Source of the DNA: Advenella mimigardefordensis DPN7
GTDB lineage: Bacteria; Pseudomonadota; Gammaproteobacteria; Burkholderiales; Burkholderiaceae_B
DNA: 64,000 bases
Reading direction: 5' to 3'
NCBI RefSeq assembly: GCF_000521505.1
Contig: NZ_CP003915.1
Coordinates: 3,906,001 to 3,970,000, forward strand
Part shown: one piece after another, positions 1 through 8,164 of the stretch
How the letters are laid out: every line of letters begins with the position of its first letter
Numbering within the stretch: the first letter of the stretch is position 1
Made by a program: the position numbers and the translations under genes
Notes under the pieces: generated by a model
Seen by the model: the letters and a program-made list of their open reading frames with translations, nothing else
The model's database searches: none
Told to the model about the DNA's origin: nothing

Positions 1-306
1 TTCATAGACGAAGTAGCGATCCGCATCGCCTTCCTGACCTACCAGCGCAAAACTGGCAATCACGCCGTTGATATAGCGCGGGGCGGCTGCGGTGTTGATA
101 GTGAGCGTCAGGGACTTACCCAGCAATGACCGGACATCCACCTGCATCGAACGATGCAGCAGTCTGACGGTATAGTCGGAAAGCGTAGACATCCCATCTG
201 TGCCTTGCATGGCGTCAAACAGGAATTCGGCATTTTCAGCCGCAATGGAAACCCCGATCAGCCGGTCAGGGTTGATCACGTTTAATATTTTTGTATTCGC
301 GGACAT
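1..306 (-). CDS. vgrG: Second VgrG spike protein, N-terminal part only (cut by window edge)
   Basis: Reading leftwards from an ATG at 306, the frame stays open for 102 codons to the window edge. The encoded stretch (MSANTKILNVINPDRL at the start) is almost identical to the N-terminus of the complete VgrG at 3427-5529, with only scattered substitutions, and the DNA is nearly a direct repeat of about 5225-5529. VgrG trimers cap the Hcp tube of type VI secretion systems and carry effectors. The partial state comes from the window boundary, not from a visible break. It lies downstream of the effector/lipoprotein genes, so two VgrG modules stand in tandem. Confidence 0.9.
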   Translation of the reverse strand, partial: MSANTKILNVINPDRLIGVSIAAENAEFLFDAMQGTDGMSTLSDYTVRLLHRSMQVDVRSLLGKSLTLTINTAAAPRYINGVIASFALVGQEGDADRYFVYE

Positions 307-632
307 CAAACATGCAGGCTTGCGTTCACCCGCCCCTTTTATGCAGAAATATTCTTATTTATTGAGAAACAACCACTCACATTCATTATAAAGTTGCAAT
401 AGTGGACAGCTGCATATTTTTACAAACTCTTTCAATAAGCTGAATGTGGTTGATCTAATCCGTTTGAGAACAATGCCTTCGCTGCATGCTATGCCTGATA
501 ACCACTTTCCGTGACGGTGAACCCACCGTCGACTTTGGCAACAATACTCACTTGCATAATATTTGGAAACAAATAGATAAATTCGGTTAACTCGATTATA
601 ACGACATCAGAATCAGAGTTAGCGAGGGTAAT
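307..632. other. Intergenic stretch with duplicated vgrG promoter region
   Basis: No gene is supported here. The part next to the second vgrG start (about 307-400) resembles the DNA upstream of the complete vgrG (about 5530-5610): both have a short GC-rich segment, then a TTATG-AGAAAT block, T-rich DNA and GAGAAAC/TAGAAAC. The duplication therefore includes the leftward promoter region as well as the coding start. The rest (400-632) is AT-rich and shows nothing recognisable. Confidence 0.5.
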
Positions 633-1154
633 CTACCGGAACGCGTCGCAACGTTCGTGACCGATTTGCGTTTCGTAATACTGTTTCATACTTTCCGAAG
701 ACAGAACACAAACCCAGACCGCTGGTTTTCCATCAACATATTCCCCATTCTGAATCGTAATAAAGGTGGGTGTCACGTCGGGACCAAGAAACAAACGTTC
801 CTGATTCTCTGCAAGAAACTGGCTCGCATTCTCTACCTGATAGATGGCGCCGTCCGTCATGCCATGGCTGTAGCGTTTTTGTTTGGCAGCTGGCAGGCGG
901 CTGGCATCAAAGCGGCCAACATACTGCAGCGCCAGTTTCCCTTCAAAGGCGTGATAGCGCAGATACGAATTGCCCAGTTCAACTTCCATGCCCACCAGTT
1001 TGCCGTTATCTGAACGCGGGATCGCCTTCAGGGTAACGGGTTTGGCAAGGGTATCAATTCTGTATTCCCCGGAGGCAACGCTGGCGCAGCCCAGCAGCAC
1101 GGCCATGATTGCACCAGTTATAACGCGTCGGAAAAATACAGACGATAATCTCAT
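633..1154 (-). CDS. Predicted lipoprotein, candidate immunity protein of the T6SS effector
   Basis: About 173 residues. The start is the ATG at 1154, with GGAG nine bases upstream; a TTG six bases earlier is too close to that site. A hydrophobic N-terminal segment ends in a lipobox-like VLLGC, so export and lipid attachment at Cys are predicted, placing the protein in the periplasm. The rest is polar with no family I recognise. It starts 17 bases after the stop of the lysozyme-like gene and shares its operon. T6SS peptidoglycan hydrolases are usually encoded next to a periplasmic inhibitor, so immunity is a reasonable inference but is not shown by any motif. Confidence 0.6.
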   Translation of the reverse strand: MRLSSVFFRRVITGAIMAVLLGCASVASGEYRIDTLAKPVTLKAIPRSDNGKLVGMEVELGNSYLRYHAFEGKLALQYVGRFDASRLPAAKQKRYSHGMTDGAIYQVENASQFLAENQERLFLGPDVTPTFITIQNGEYVDGKPAVWVCVLSSESMKQYYETQIGHERCDAFR

Positions 1155-1171
1155 AGTCAAACGCTCCGAAA

Positions 1172-2347
1172 TCAGGGGTTGTCGTTATGCGCCGGATGGC
1201 GGGTAGTGTGATTTTGCATCAGGGTATAGCCATTGGTCTGGTCACCAGAGAACATGCGCACATCCATATCGCGTCGGTTCTGCACGCCAGCCACCCAGAC
1301 ACTGTTCGAGGTATTATAGTGCGACTCCAGATAGGCCGGGACCATCGAATAGCGACCGCGATTCAACAACTCGCCCAGGTTCTGGCGATTGGTGTTCTTG
1401 GGGTTTTTAGTACCATCATGAGAATAAATCGAGGCCGCATTGGCTGTCAGCGCGCCGGGCCCGCCATTGAATCCCAGATCCAGAATCGCATCAACCTCGT
1501 ACGCATATAGCGGCACAAACACCTCGCGCTCGATGCGATTGCCGCCGTTTTTCTTGATGTCTTCCTGCAGCAGTTCATTCATTTTCGCATCGGACAGCGG
1601 CTGCGCCCAATCACCCTGGGTAAAGCGCTTGCTGGCAATTTCCGCGTCGGTAATCTTATGACCAATCCCAATGGTATCGTTACCGCCTTCGACAGACGGA
1701 TACTGCTTGGCTTCGCGCCCTTCAGCGCCTTCAATCAGGCTCGTATAGTTATCAGAGGCCTTCCATGGTTTCCACTTGCGCACGGTGGTCAATTTCTCAA
1801 TTTTTTTGTCGGCTATTGGCGCCACTGCATAGGCCTTCGCCGTTAGCGGTGCCTCGTCGGTCTGATTGGCTGTCTCAGTCTGCGCCGTGGGATAGCCGTC
1901 ATCATCGGTGCGATGGCCCAGGTAAAAATAAAGAGTCTCGGTTTTGTCGGCCGTAAAATAGCGCTCGGTCAGGCCATTTTCATCCGTCGAACCACGATAG
2001 ACTTCACCGGATACTTTATATTTGACCGTATAGTTCATGCCTTTGGTATCGTCCTTGCGTTTTTTACACAAGTTACCATCGGCATCTTTAATTTCGAATG
2101 CAATACTGTAGGCACCGTCCTTTTTGCAGGTCGCACACGGCGCTGCCGTCGCTGTCGTCAGAGTAGCCTGGCCATCGGCCACGGTTTGCGCGGTATTGGC
2201 CACAGTAAAGGAGCCGGCCTCTGTGGCATTGGCAGCCAGACGCATGGCAGGCGAGGAGTAGTTGGGGCCAGTTAAATTGCCCCATCGCAAAAGGTCAGGT
2301 TGAATCGACGCAGGAATATTACCGGGGGTCGTGGTTGCATCTGCCAT
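1172..2347 (-). CDS. T6SS cargo effector with C-terminal T4-lysozyme-like (GH24) domain
   Basis: 391 residues. Residues 1-190 contain a Cys-rich stretch (CATC at 71-74, C94) and a beta-rich segment like those carried by VgrG cargo proteins. From about 200 the sequence follows phage lysozyme: AEGREAKQYPS (208-218) matches the catalytic-Glu segment of T4 lysozyme, with Glu209 the likely acid, and TIGIGH (225-230) matches its TIGIGH. The T4 Asp20 position appears to be Ser218, so the mechanism may differ slightly. Predicted action is muramidase cleavage of peptidoglycan in rival cells. It lies between the DUF4123 adaptor gene and the lipoprotein gene in the same operon. There is no signal peptide, as expected for VgrG-loaded cargo. 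Confidence 0.75.
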   Translation of the reverse strand: MADATTTPGNIPASIQPDLLRWGNLTGPNYSSPAMRLAANATEAGSFTVANTAQTVADGQATLTTATAAPCATCKKDGAYSIAFEIKDADGNLCKKRKDDTKGMNYTVKYKVSGEVYRGSTDENGLTERYFTADKTETLYFYLGHRTDDDGYPTAQTETANQTDEAPLTAKAYAVAPIADKKIEKLTTVRKWKPWKASDNYTSLIEGAEGREAKQYPSVEGGNDTIGIGHKITDAEIASKRFTQGDWAQPLSDAKMNELLQEDIKKNGGNRIEREVFVPLYAYEVDAILDLGFNGGPGALTANAASIYSHDGTKNPKNTNRQNLGELLNRGRYSMVPAYLESHYNTSNSVWVAGVQNRRDMDVRMFSGDQTNGYTLMQNHTTRHPAHNDNP

Positions 2348-2401
2348 GTATGTATTGCCGCTCTTATTCGTGAAATAGTCTATCGTCAGGCATTCGCGCG
2401 C

Positions 2402-3415
2402 TCAATTCGCTTGTGCCAGATTGTCCATCAGTTTGTAAATCTTATCGTCCGGAGAGCCATCTTCCGGATAGCCCTGCAGATACTCCCGGGTAAAGGGCTG
2501 CTCAGCAAATGCACCATTGCTACCCAGCAACAGCCACGCCCAGTAACCAAGTGCACGCTCGGAGCGCAAACCCAGAGCCCGGCCTTTTATATCGGCATTG
2601 GCGACAAAACGCATCAGTTCGTGATCGTTCATTTTGGCCGTATGCTGACTGTCATTGCGACGCAGAAACTGCACAATTTTCACCTGTGACGCGTCCACCC
2701 GCACCTGCTCCAGCTCCTGCATCTGCTGTTCACTGAAGCGCAACGGCCCGCGTGGTGAAATAGGCAAGTTATCCGGGCGCGGCACCGAACGCGCACCACC
2801 GTAATCCGGGGCAAACATCATCAGATAAGTGGCCGGCCCCAGCAGGCGGGCAAACTGCCCCGCATTCAACAAGGGTAAAAACGAGGCCAGTACCGAGGGG
2901 TCGTAATGCCTGAACATCACACTTTGCTCTCGCAAGCCCGGGCTGGCAGGCGGCTGCGCGCCGTCAGCTGAATCAGCCTCATCAGCAGCACCTGCTGCTG
3001 CCTCGCTCTCCGGCGCTGGCTCATCATCAGGGATCATCACCATATTAATACTGCGCAAATGCCGGTACAGCGCCTCTTCTCCCGCAGCGCAGGACCAGAA
3101 CACCATGCTGTCGATTTCCCGCGCCAGGCCATAAAGCGATTCCAGATCTTCACGCTGCTGCACCGGCACCAGCCAGCCGCCCATGCGTTCCACCTGCTCG
3201 TCGGCATGTTCCAGAAACAGCGAGCGGCCCGACAGACCGGCCTGTTCCAGCTGCAGAGACAAATCCCCATAGCGTGCGCCGTCCACTACCGCCCAAACGG
3301 GCCTGGGCATCGCGGTAATCTGATCAAAAAATGCCGCTATTTCAGTTGGCAAGGAGGCATCACGGTCTGCCTGTCCGGGCATCGCGCCCGCACCTGATTT
3401 TTGCTCTTCTCTCAT
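2402..3415 (-). CDS. DUF4123 domain protein, T6SS effector adaptor/chaperone
   Basis: 337 residues. The features of DUF4123 (Tap/TEC adaptors) are visible: WAVVDGARYGDL near residue 40, a GGWLVP motif near 80, and FRHYDPSVL followed by a proline-rich bulky segment near 165-200. An Ala/Glu/Asp-rich linker lies at about 130-155. In known systems DUF4123 proteins load a cargo effector onto the VgrG encoded next to them. Here the gene starts 11 bases after the vgrG stop and precedes the lysozyme-like effector gene, which is the usual order. The C-terminal 100 residues have no family I recognise and may contact the effector. Confidence 0.8.
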   Translation of the reverse strand: MREEQKSGAGAMPGQADRDASLPTEIAAFFDQITAMPRPVWAVVDGARYGDLSLQLEQAGLSGRSLFLEHADEQVERMGGWLVPVQQREDLESLYGLAREIDSMVFWSCAAGEEALYRHLRSINMVMIPDDEPAPESEAAAGAADEADSADGAQPPASPGLREQSVMFRHYDPSVLASFLPLLNAGQFARLLGPATYLMMFAPDYGGARSVPRPDNLPISPRGPLRFSEQQMQELEQVRVDASQVKIVQFLRRNDSQHTAKMNDHELMRFVANADIKGRALGLRSERALGYWAWLLLGSNGAFAEQPFTREYLQGYPEDGSPDDKIYKLMDNLAQAN

Positions 3416-3426
3416 GGTCTGTTTCT

Positions 3427-5529
3427 CTAGCCGACCTTAACAAAAGGCGAGCGTTGCGCCGCCATGGCCTGCAGACATTGCGACGGCGGTACCGCAGCCT
3501 TGCCTTTGACCAGATCGGGAGAATGCAGAATCGTACCCGGACCGATCGTGAACTGGGCGTCGCCCCCTTTTACAATCGTCGTCTGTGGCGACGTAATCAC
3601 CACCATTCCGCTCTTATCCATTTCAAGACGGGTATCGCCCACCTTGATGCGGAATTTTTCACCTGCCTTTATTTCAAATGTTTTACCCGCTTCGATAGCG
3701 ATATTTTCGCCAGCCAGATAATTCAGGCTGTTGCCAACCATTTCCTGTTTATTGCCGCCCACCACAACCAGTTGGTCAACCCCAACAAACGTGGACTTGA
3801 ACACGCCAACCTGCTCGGTCGAAGCCACGCCGACACTGCGGGAGTTGGTCATCCCAACAGACACCTTATTGTTGCTGCCAACCCGCTCAGACTGGTCATT
3901 GCCAATCTCTTTTTTTCTATCATGCCCCACCCAATGGGATTCATCACGCTCAACTTCAATATCCTGGTTGCGTTCGGCATGAATCCAGACCTGCTCCTGA
4001 CCCATTTTATCTTCAAAGCGGATCGCATTGGCCGTATGATAATTGCCATCGGGCGTAGACCGCGAGTAAATCCCCATCTGGGTCTCGTTCTCCGGCAACG
4101 ACCAGGGTGGCATGTTTGCCGCGTTATACACACGGCCGGTGATAATCGGCGCATCCGGATCTCCGTTCAGGAAATCCACAATCACTTCATCGCCGATGCG
4201 AGGTACCTGGATTGCGCCAAAATTGCCACTGGCCCAGCTGCTTGAGACCCGAATCCAGCACGAGCTGTTCTCGTCTTTCTTATCGTAACGATCCCAATGG
4301 AAATGCACCTTGACCTGACCATATTCATTGGTCCAGATCTCTTTGCCTTCAGGCCCCACCACCACGGCCGTTTGCGGCCCCAGGGTACGTGGCTTGCGCG
4401 TCGTGCGTGGCGGACGGAATGGCAAGGTGGTGCATTGCACGGTCAGATCGAACACGCAACGGCGGCCATTCTGTTTCGCTTCTTCGGGTGAGCTGACCGA
4501 GTGGTAGTTGTTTTCTTTTAAATCATAGCGGGTGCCCAGCACCAGATACTCGCGGTTCTCTTCTGATCGCGGGCAGCGCACCAGGTTAAACAGAGAACCG
4601 GTAGCTACGCCTCGTGCAGTACTACGCAATGTCCTCGTATCTCGAACGTGATGTTGTTCCTGCATGCGCTGGCGTGCATAACGCTCACCCAGGGGGTCAT
4701 CCCCGTAATTGCCCGGCCATTCATACACTTCAGCTTGGTTATGTTCGTGCTCCAGCTTGATCTGCTGGCGCGCAGCCAGATCGGCGCGCGGGGTAGTGAA
4801 GTTATAGTCGTTGGTGGTGTATTGCCCAGGACGTAGGTCCTGAAATACGGCCACATGGGTCATGTAGTCCTGCTGAGGCAGTGTCAGCTTGTCTTCAGTG
4901 AAATACGGCACGTGTTCATAGCCGTCCACTGGCTTGTGACTTTGCACTTCGTCGCTCATGACCAGCGTATGCTTGTCCTGTTCATGACGAAAGTAATAAT
5001 GAATGCCCTCGGCTTCCAGCAGCCTGCTCACAAACTGAAAATCAGTCTCGTCATACTGCACGCAATAGACGCGCAGGGCGTAGCTTTCTACCAAATCGAA
5101 TTCGAACGCATGACCATAAGGTGACAGCACCTGCTTGATGGTCTCTGGCACAGACTGGTTCTGATAGATACGGAATTCTTTCTTATGCGTCGCCAGCCAG
5201 AACCAGGGCACTACGCGCGCTTCGTACACGAAGTAACGCTCGACATCCCCTTCCTGACCCACCAGCGCAAAGCTGGCGATCACACCGTTGATATAACGCG
5301 GAGCGGCTGCGGTGTCGACGGTCAATGTCAGGGATTTACCCAGCAATGACCGGACATCCACCTGCATCGAGCGATGCAGCAGTCTTACCGTATAGTCGGA
5401 AAGTGTAGACATCCCATCTGTGCCTTGCATGGCGTCAAACAGGAATTCGGCATTATCATCACCCGCAACAGAAACCCCGACCAGACGATCGGGGTTGATT
5501 ATGCTTAATATATTCGTATTCGCAGACAT
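3427..5529 (-). CDS. vgrG: Type VI secretion tip protein VgrG
   Basis: 700 residues, a normal VgrG length. The N-terminal half is the gp27-like base. Around residues 375-480 is the gp5-like OB fold, with PEGKEIWTNEYGQVKVHFHW and the characteristic GDEVIVDFLNGDPDAPIITG. From about 500 to 640 a repetitive V-G-N/V-G-D pattern forms the beta-helical needle. The last 60 residues are a short extension that may contact cargo. The start ATG at 5529 matches that of the second copy. It heads an operon with the DUF4123 adaptor, lysozyme-like effector and lipoprotein. No sheath, baseplate or ClpV genes are in the window, so this is an orphan module relying on a T6SS elsewhere. Confidence 0.95.
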   Translation of the reverse strand: MSANTNILSIINPDRLVGVSVAGDDNAEFLFDAMQGTDGMSTLSDYTVRLLHRSMQVDVRSLLGKSLTLTVDTAAAPRYINGVIASFALVGQEGDVERYFVYEARVVPWFWLATHKKEFRIYQNQSVPETIKQVLSPYGHAFEFDLVESYALRVYCVQYDETDFQFVSRLLEAEGIHYYFRHEQDKHTLVMSDEVQSHKPVDGYEHVPYFTEDKLTLPQQDYMTHVAVFQDLRPGQYTTNDYNFTTPRADLAARQQIKLEHEHNQAEVYEWPGNYGDDPLGERYARQRMQEQHHVRDTRTLRSTARGVATGSLFNLVRCPRSEENREYLVLGTRYDLKENNYHSVSSPEEAKQNGRRCVFDLTVQCTTLPFRPPRTTRKPRTLGPQTAVVVGPEGKEIWTNEYGQVKVHFHWDRYDKKDENSSCWIRVSSSWASGNFGAIQVPRIGDEVIVDFLNGDPDAPIITGRVYNAANMPPWSLPENETQMGIYSRSTPDGNYHTANAIRFEDKMGQEQVWIHAERNQDIEVERDESHWVGHDRKKEIGNDQSERVGSNNKVSVGMTNSRSVGVASTEQVGVFKSTFVGVDQLVVVGGNKQEMVGNSLNYLAGENIAIEAGKTFEIKAGEKFRIKVGDTRLEMDKSGMVVITSPQTTIVKGGDAQFTIGPGTILHSPDLVKGKAAVPPSQCLQAMAAQRSPFVKVG

Positions 5530-5975
5530 CCAACTGTGGCGGGCTTGCTTTGAACCCGCCCCTTCTTATGTAGAAATGTTTTTATTCATTTAGAAACAGC
5601 CAAACGCATTATAAAGATGCCAGACCGGGTGAATGTGTATTTTTACAAACTATTTCATTAACATGACCAGTCAAATATTTCAATGAATTCAGGACAATGT
5701 AAACATAACAACTGCAATAAACCCGTATTGACAATGCCGGCCAGCCATTTCCTGGAGGATAAATCACATCGGACCCGAGAACCCGTACTGTTATAAAAAA
5801 TGCGGCGATAAATTAAAAAGCGCCATTAATTCAATCATTTCGACGCCAGGATAACCCCTTCGATTAATGAAAATCAGGCTAAAATCGGTCGCTGACCCGT
5901 TCCTGAATTTTCAGAAAAGTTATAGATTTTTGTATTGGTCTGATTTAGTAAATTAACTTTATACGGAGATGCCCT
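5530..5975. other. Divergent intergenic region between vgrG and the DUF302 gene
   Basis: 446 bases without a supportable gene, AT-rich towards the right. It must hold the leftward vgrG promoter, whose first 80 bases resemble the region before the second vgrG, and the rightward promoter of the DUF302 gene. GGCGGGCTTG/GAACCCGCC (about 5536-5562) can form a short stem in the vgrG leader. Confidence 0.4.
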
Positions 5976-6434
5976 GTGTTATCCACCTTCAAGCGAATTT
6001 TGGTCGCGACTTCAATTATCGGTATGAGTATTCTTTCAAATAGCGCGTCTGCGCAATCGCCCCATCAATTTAAAAGTGCGTACTCCTTTGAGGACACCGT
6101 ATCAAGACTGGAGAGCGGGATAAAAGACAAAGGAATGTCTGTTTTCGCCGTTATTGACCATGCCGAGGCAGCAAAAAATGCCGGCCTCACAATGCCGCCG
6201 ACCAAGGTGATTATTTTTGGTAATCCCAAAGCCGGAACACCGCTGATGGTGAAGTATCCGGCCCTGGCACTTGACCTGCCGTTAAGAGTCCTGGTGAATC
6301 AGGATCAGAGCGGGGTCAATGTCATTATGCATCCGTATCAAACAGCGTTTAATAATCTGCAGTTGCCAGTTCAGGATGGCGAGGCGCTGGGCCAGGCGGA
6401 AAAGTTGGTGCAAAAACTGGTTATGCAGCAGTAG
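5976..6434 (+). CDS. Exported DUF302 domain protein
   Basis: 152 residues starting at GTG 5976, with CGGAG seven bases upstream. Residues 1-26 form a Sec signal peptide (charged N-terminus, hydrophobic core, cleavage after SASA). The mature part fits DUF302: SFEDTVSRLESGIKDKGM, then VFAVIDHAEAAKNAGL, then the PTKVIIFGNPKAGTPLM signature and a C-terminal helix. DUF302 proteins are small alpha/beta proteins of uncertain function, often periplasmic and in some cases linked to copper or oxidative stress. The gene stands alone between divergent and convergent neighbours. Confidence 0.85.
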   Translation: MLSTFKRILVATSIIGMSILSNSASAQSPHQFKSAYSFEDTVSRLESGIKDKGMSVFAVIDHAEAAKNAGLTMPPTKVIIFGNPKAGTPLMVKYPALALDLPLRVLVNQDQSGVNVIMHPYQTAFNNLQLPVQDGEALGQAEKLVQKLVMQQ

Positions 6435-6592
6435 CGCTTACGATCGACCGCAAAGCGATATCCCGGGTGGGTGCCGACTGGCAAAGCTCACCTGAATGCT
6501 CTTTCCTGCAAACGCTCAAACACGTTGGCTACAGAAGCAAAATCAAAAATTGAATAGCGCATAATAAGATCGCCAACGCCAACTACAGGCCG

Positions 6593-6611
6593 TTCAACGC
6601 GATGCGTTGAA
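6593..6611 (+). terminator. Possible terminator hairpin between convergent genes
   Basis: TTCAACGC, a 3-base loop, then GCGTTGAA form a perfect 8-bp stem, followed by a weak T-rich stretch (TGTAACTTTT). It lies between the rightward DUF302 gene and the leftward SDR gene, where a terminator is expected. The T-tract is poor, so confidence is modest. Confidence 0.35.
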
Positions 6612-6631
6612 TGTAACTTTTCAGCGTATCG

Positions 6632-7366
6632 TCAGATGGCCGCCGTACCACCGTCAACATATAACTCCACCCCGTTCACAAAGCGCGAATCGTCGGAGGC
6701 GAGAAACAGCGCCACGGTCGCGATTTCCTCCGGGTCCCCCATCTTGCCGCGAGGAATCAGCGTCTCCATCTGCCGCATCGCGTCTTCGTCAAAGACTTGC
6801 TGTTGAATCGGCGTGGCGATCTGCCCGGGACTAAGCACATTCACCCGGATTTTCCGGTCCTTCAGTTCGTTCAGCCAGCCGCGTGCGAAAGCATGCAGCG
6901 CCGCCTTGCTGGCCGCATACACGCTGAACCCGGGAAAACCTTTTATCGAGGCAATAGACCCGGTCATGAAAATAGACCCCCCATCGTTGAACAGCGGCAG
7001 CGCCTTCTGCACCGTAAACAGCGTGCCGCGCGTATTCAGATTGAATGTGTTATCAAAATGCTGCTCTGTAATCTCTCCCAGCGGGACGGCTTCGCCGGTG
7101 CCGGCGCTGGCGTACAGAATGTCGATACTGCCCTTCTCCTGTCTGACGGTATCGAACAGGCGATCCAGATCGTCCAGATTAGATGCATCCCCGCGCACGC
7201 CGGTCACGTTTCGGCCAATCAGCCGAACCGCCTCGTCCAGCGTTTCCTGTCTTCTACCGGTAATAAAAACATAGGCGCCTTCTTCAACAAACCGCTTCGC
7301 ACTGGCCAGCGCCATGCCGCTGGATCCGCCTGTGACCACGGCCACTTTGCCTTCTAACTTGCCCAT
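6632..7366 (-). CDS. SDR-family NAD(P)-dependent oxidoreductase
   Basis: 244 residues from the ATG at 7366. AAGGA sits six bases upstream, whereas the adjacent ATG at 7369 is three bases from it; the longer frame to 7414 lacks a good site. Classical short-chain dehydrogenase features are present: the cofactor-binding TGGSSGMA near the N-terminus, an NN-type TLFTVQ helix region, catalytic Ser (MTGSIAS) and YAASK (Tyr and Lys), and a C-terminal FVNGVELYVDGG. Substrate is unknown. It is divergent from a TetR gene across 168 bases with three palindromic sites, so repression by that TetR is likely. Confidence 0.88.
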   Translation of the reverse strand: MGKLEGKVAVVTGGSSGMALASAKRFVEEGAYVFITGRRQETLDEAVRLIGRNVTGVRGDASNLDDLDRLFDTVRQEKGSIDILYASAGTGEAVPLGEITEQHFDNTFNLNTRGTLFTVQKALPLFNDGGSIFMTGSIASIKGFPGFSVYAASKAALHAFARGWLNELKDRKIRVNVLSPGQIATPIQQQVFDEDAMRQMETLIPRGKMGDPEEIATVALFLASDDSRFVNGVELYVDGGTAAI

Positions 7367-7432
7367 CATCTTTCCTTTTGTGGCGCAAAGCCACGTTTTG
7401 GTTCCAATTTGCACAAATGTGCGGTATTTTAT

Positions 7433-7517
7433 GGATCGGTGATCCGAATAATATCTGAATCACGATTTAAATATATGGATCAGTGATCCGTTTAATTAAA
7501 ATACGGATCAGTGATCC
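7433..7517. promoter_or_regulatory. Three copies of a 13-bp palindromic operator between SDR and TetR genes
   Basis: GGATCGGTGATCC at 7433-7445 and two identical GGATCAGTGATCC at 7477-7489 and 7505-7517. Each is an inverted repeat GGATC-N3-GATCC. Their position between a divergent SDR gene and a TetR gene is the classic place for TetR operators controlling both. Centre distances are 44 and 28 bases. The third site would overlap a GTG start of the TetR frame, which argues for the downstream ATG at 7535. Confidence 0.75.
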
Positions 7518-7534
7518 GCTTGTCAAGGGTCTTT

Positions 7535-8104
7535 ATGCGGGCAGATGCCAGAAAAAATTACGATCGTCTTCTTTCCGTCGCACATGAGGTGGTCACCGAA
7601 CATGGCGCCGACGCGTCCATGCGCGAAATCGCGCGCCGGGCGGACGTGGGATTAGCCACCCTGCTGCGCCACTTTCCGACTCGGGAAGCCCTGTTCGATG
7701 CCTTGCTCCGTGAGAATCTGGACGCCCTCACGCAAAAGGCGGTTGAACTGGAAGCCTCGTCTCCTGCCGACGTCGCGCTCGTTTCCTGGTTTCGCGAAGG
7801 AGTGGCGTTTGTTCAAATCTATCGTGGTGTGGTGGACTTGATAGCCAGCGCCAACGAAGACCCGGAATCGGGGCTGCACGCTTCCTGTGCAGCGGTACAC
7901 GAAGCCGGCGCGCGACTATTGCAGCGCGCCCAGACTGAAGGCACGGCACGCACAGATATGCAGGGAGCCGACCTGTTCGCCCTGATGTCGGGACTCGGCT
8001 GGATTGGTGAACAGGCGGCATTCGCGCCAAGGGGAGATTATTTTTTTGAGCTTATTGCGAGTGCAATTGTGACGAATCGGCCGGGGGATGGGCACAGCGC
8101 TTGA
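7535..8104 (+). CDS. TetR-family transcriptional repressor
   Basis: 189 residues from the ATG at 7535, which has CAAGGG upstream; the GTG at 7511 lies inside an operator repeat and is unlikely. Residues 1-50 form the TetR HTH: DRLLSVAHEVVTEHG, then ASMREIARRADVGLATLLRHFPTREAL. The remainder is the ligand-binding helical domain, with ASANEDPESGLHASCAAVHEAG typical of the class sometimes annotated as YvdT/SbtR-like. It very likely represses the divergent SDR gene and itself through the three GGATCAGTGATCC boxes. Confidence 0.88.
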   Translation: MRADARKNYDRLLSVAHEVVTEHGADASMREIARRADVGLATLLRHFPTREALFDALLRENLDALTQKAVELEASSPADVALVSWFREGVAFVQIYRGVVDLIASANEDPESGLHASCAAVHEAGARLLQRAQTEGTARTDMQGADLFALMSGLGWIGEQAAFAPRGDYFFELIASAIVTNRPGDGHSA

Positions 8105-8164
8105 ATACTCGTACGGCCAATTATCTGATGCTCAATTGAATACATACGTCATAAAGTACCCTAT

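Noticed and set aside
3331..4245. 304-codon frame opposite vgrG
   Set aside because: It is the antisense of a well-supported VgrG and has no recognisable domain.
7511..7535. GTG start of the TetR gene
   Set aside because: It falls inside the third operator palindrome and has no ribosome site; the ATG at 7535 has CAAGGG upstream.
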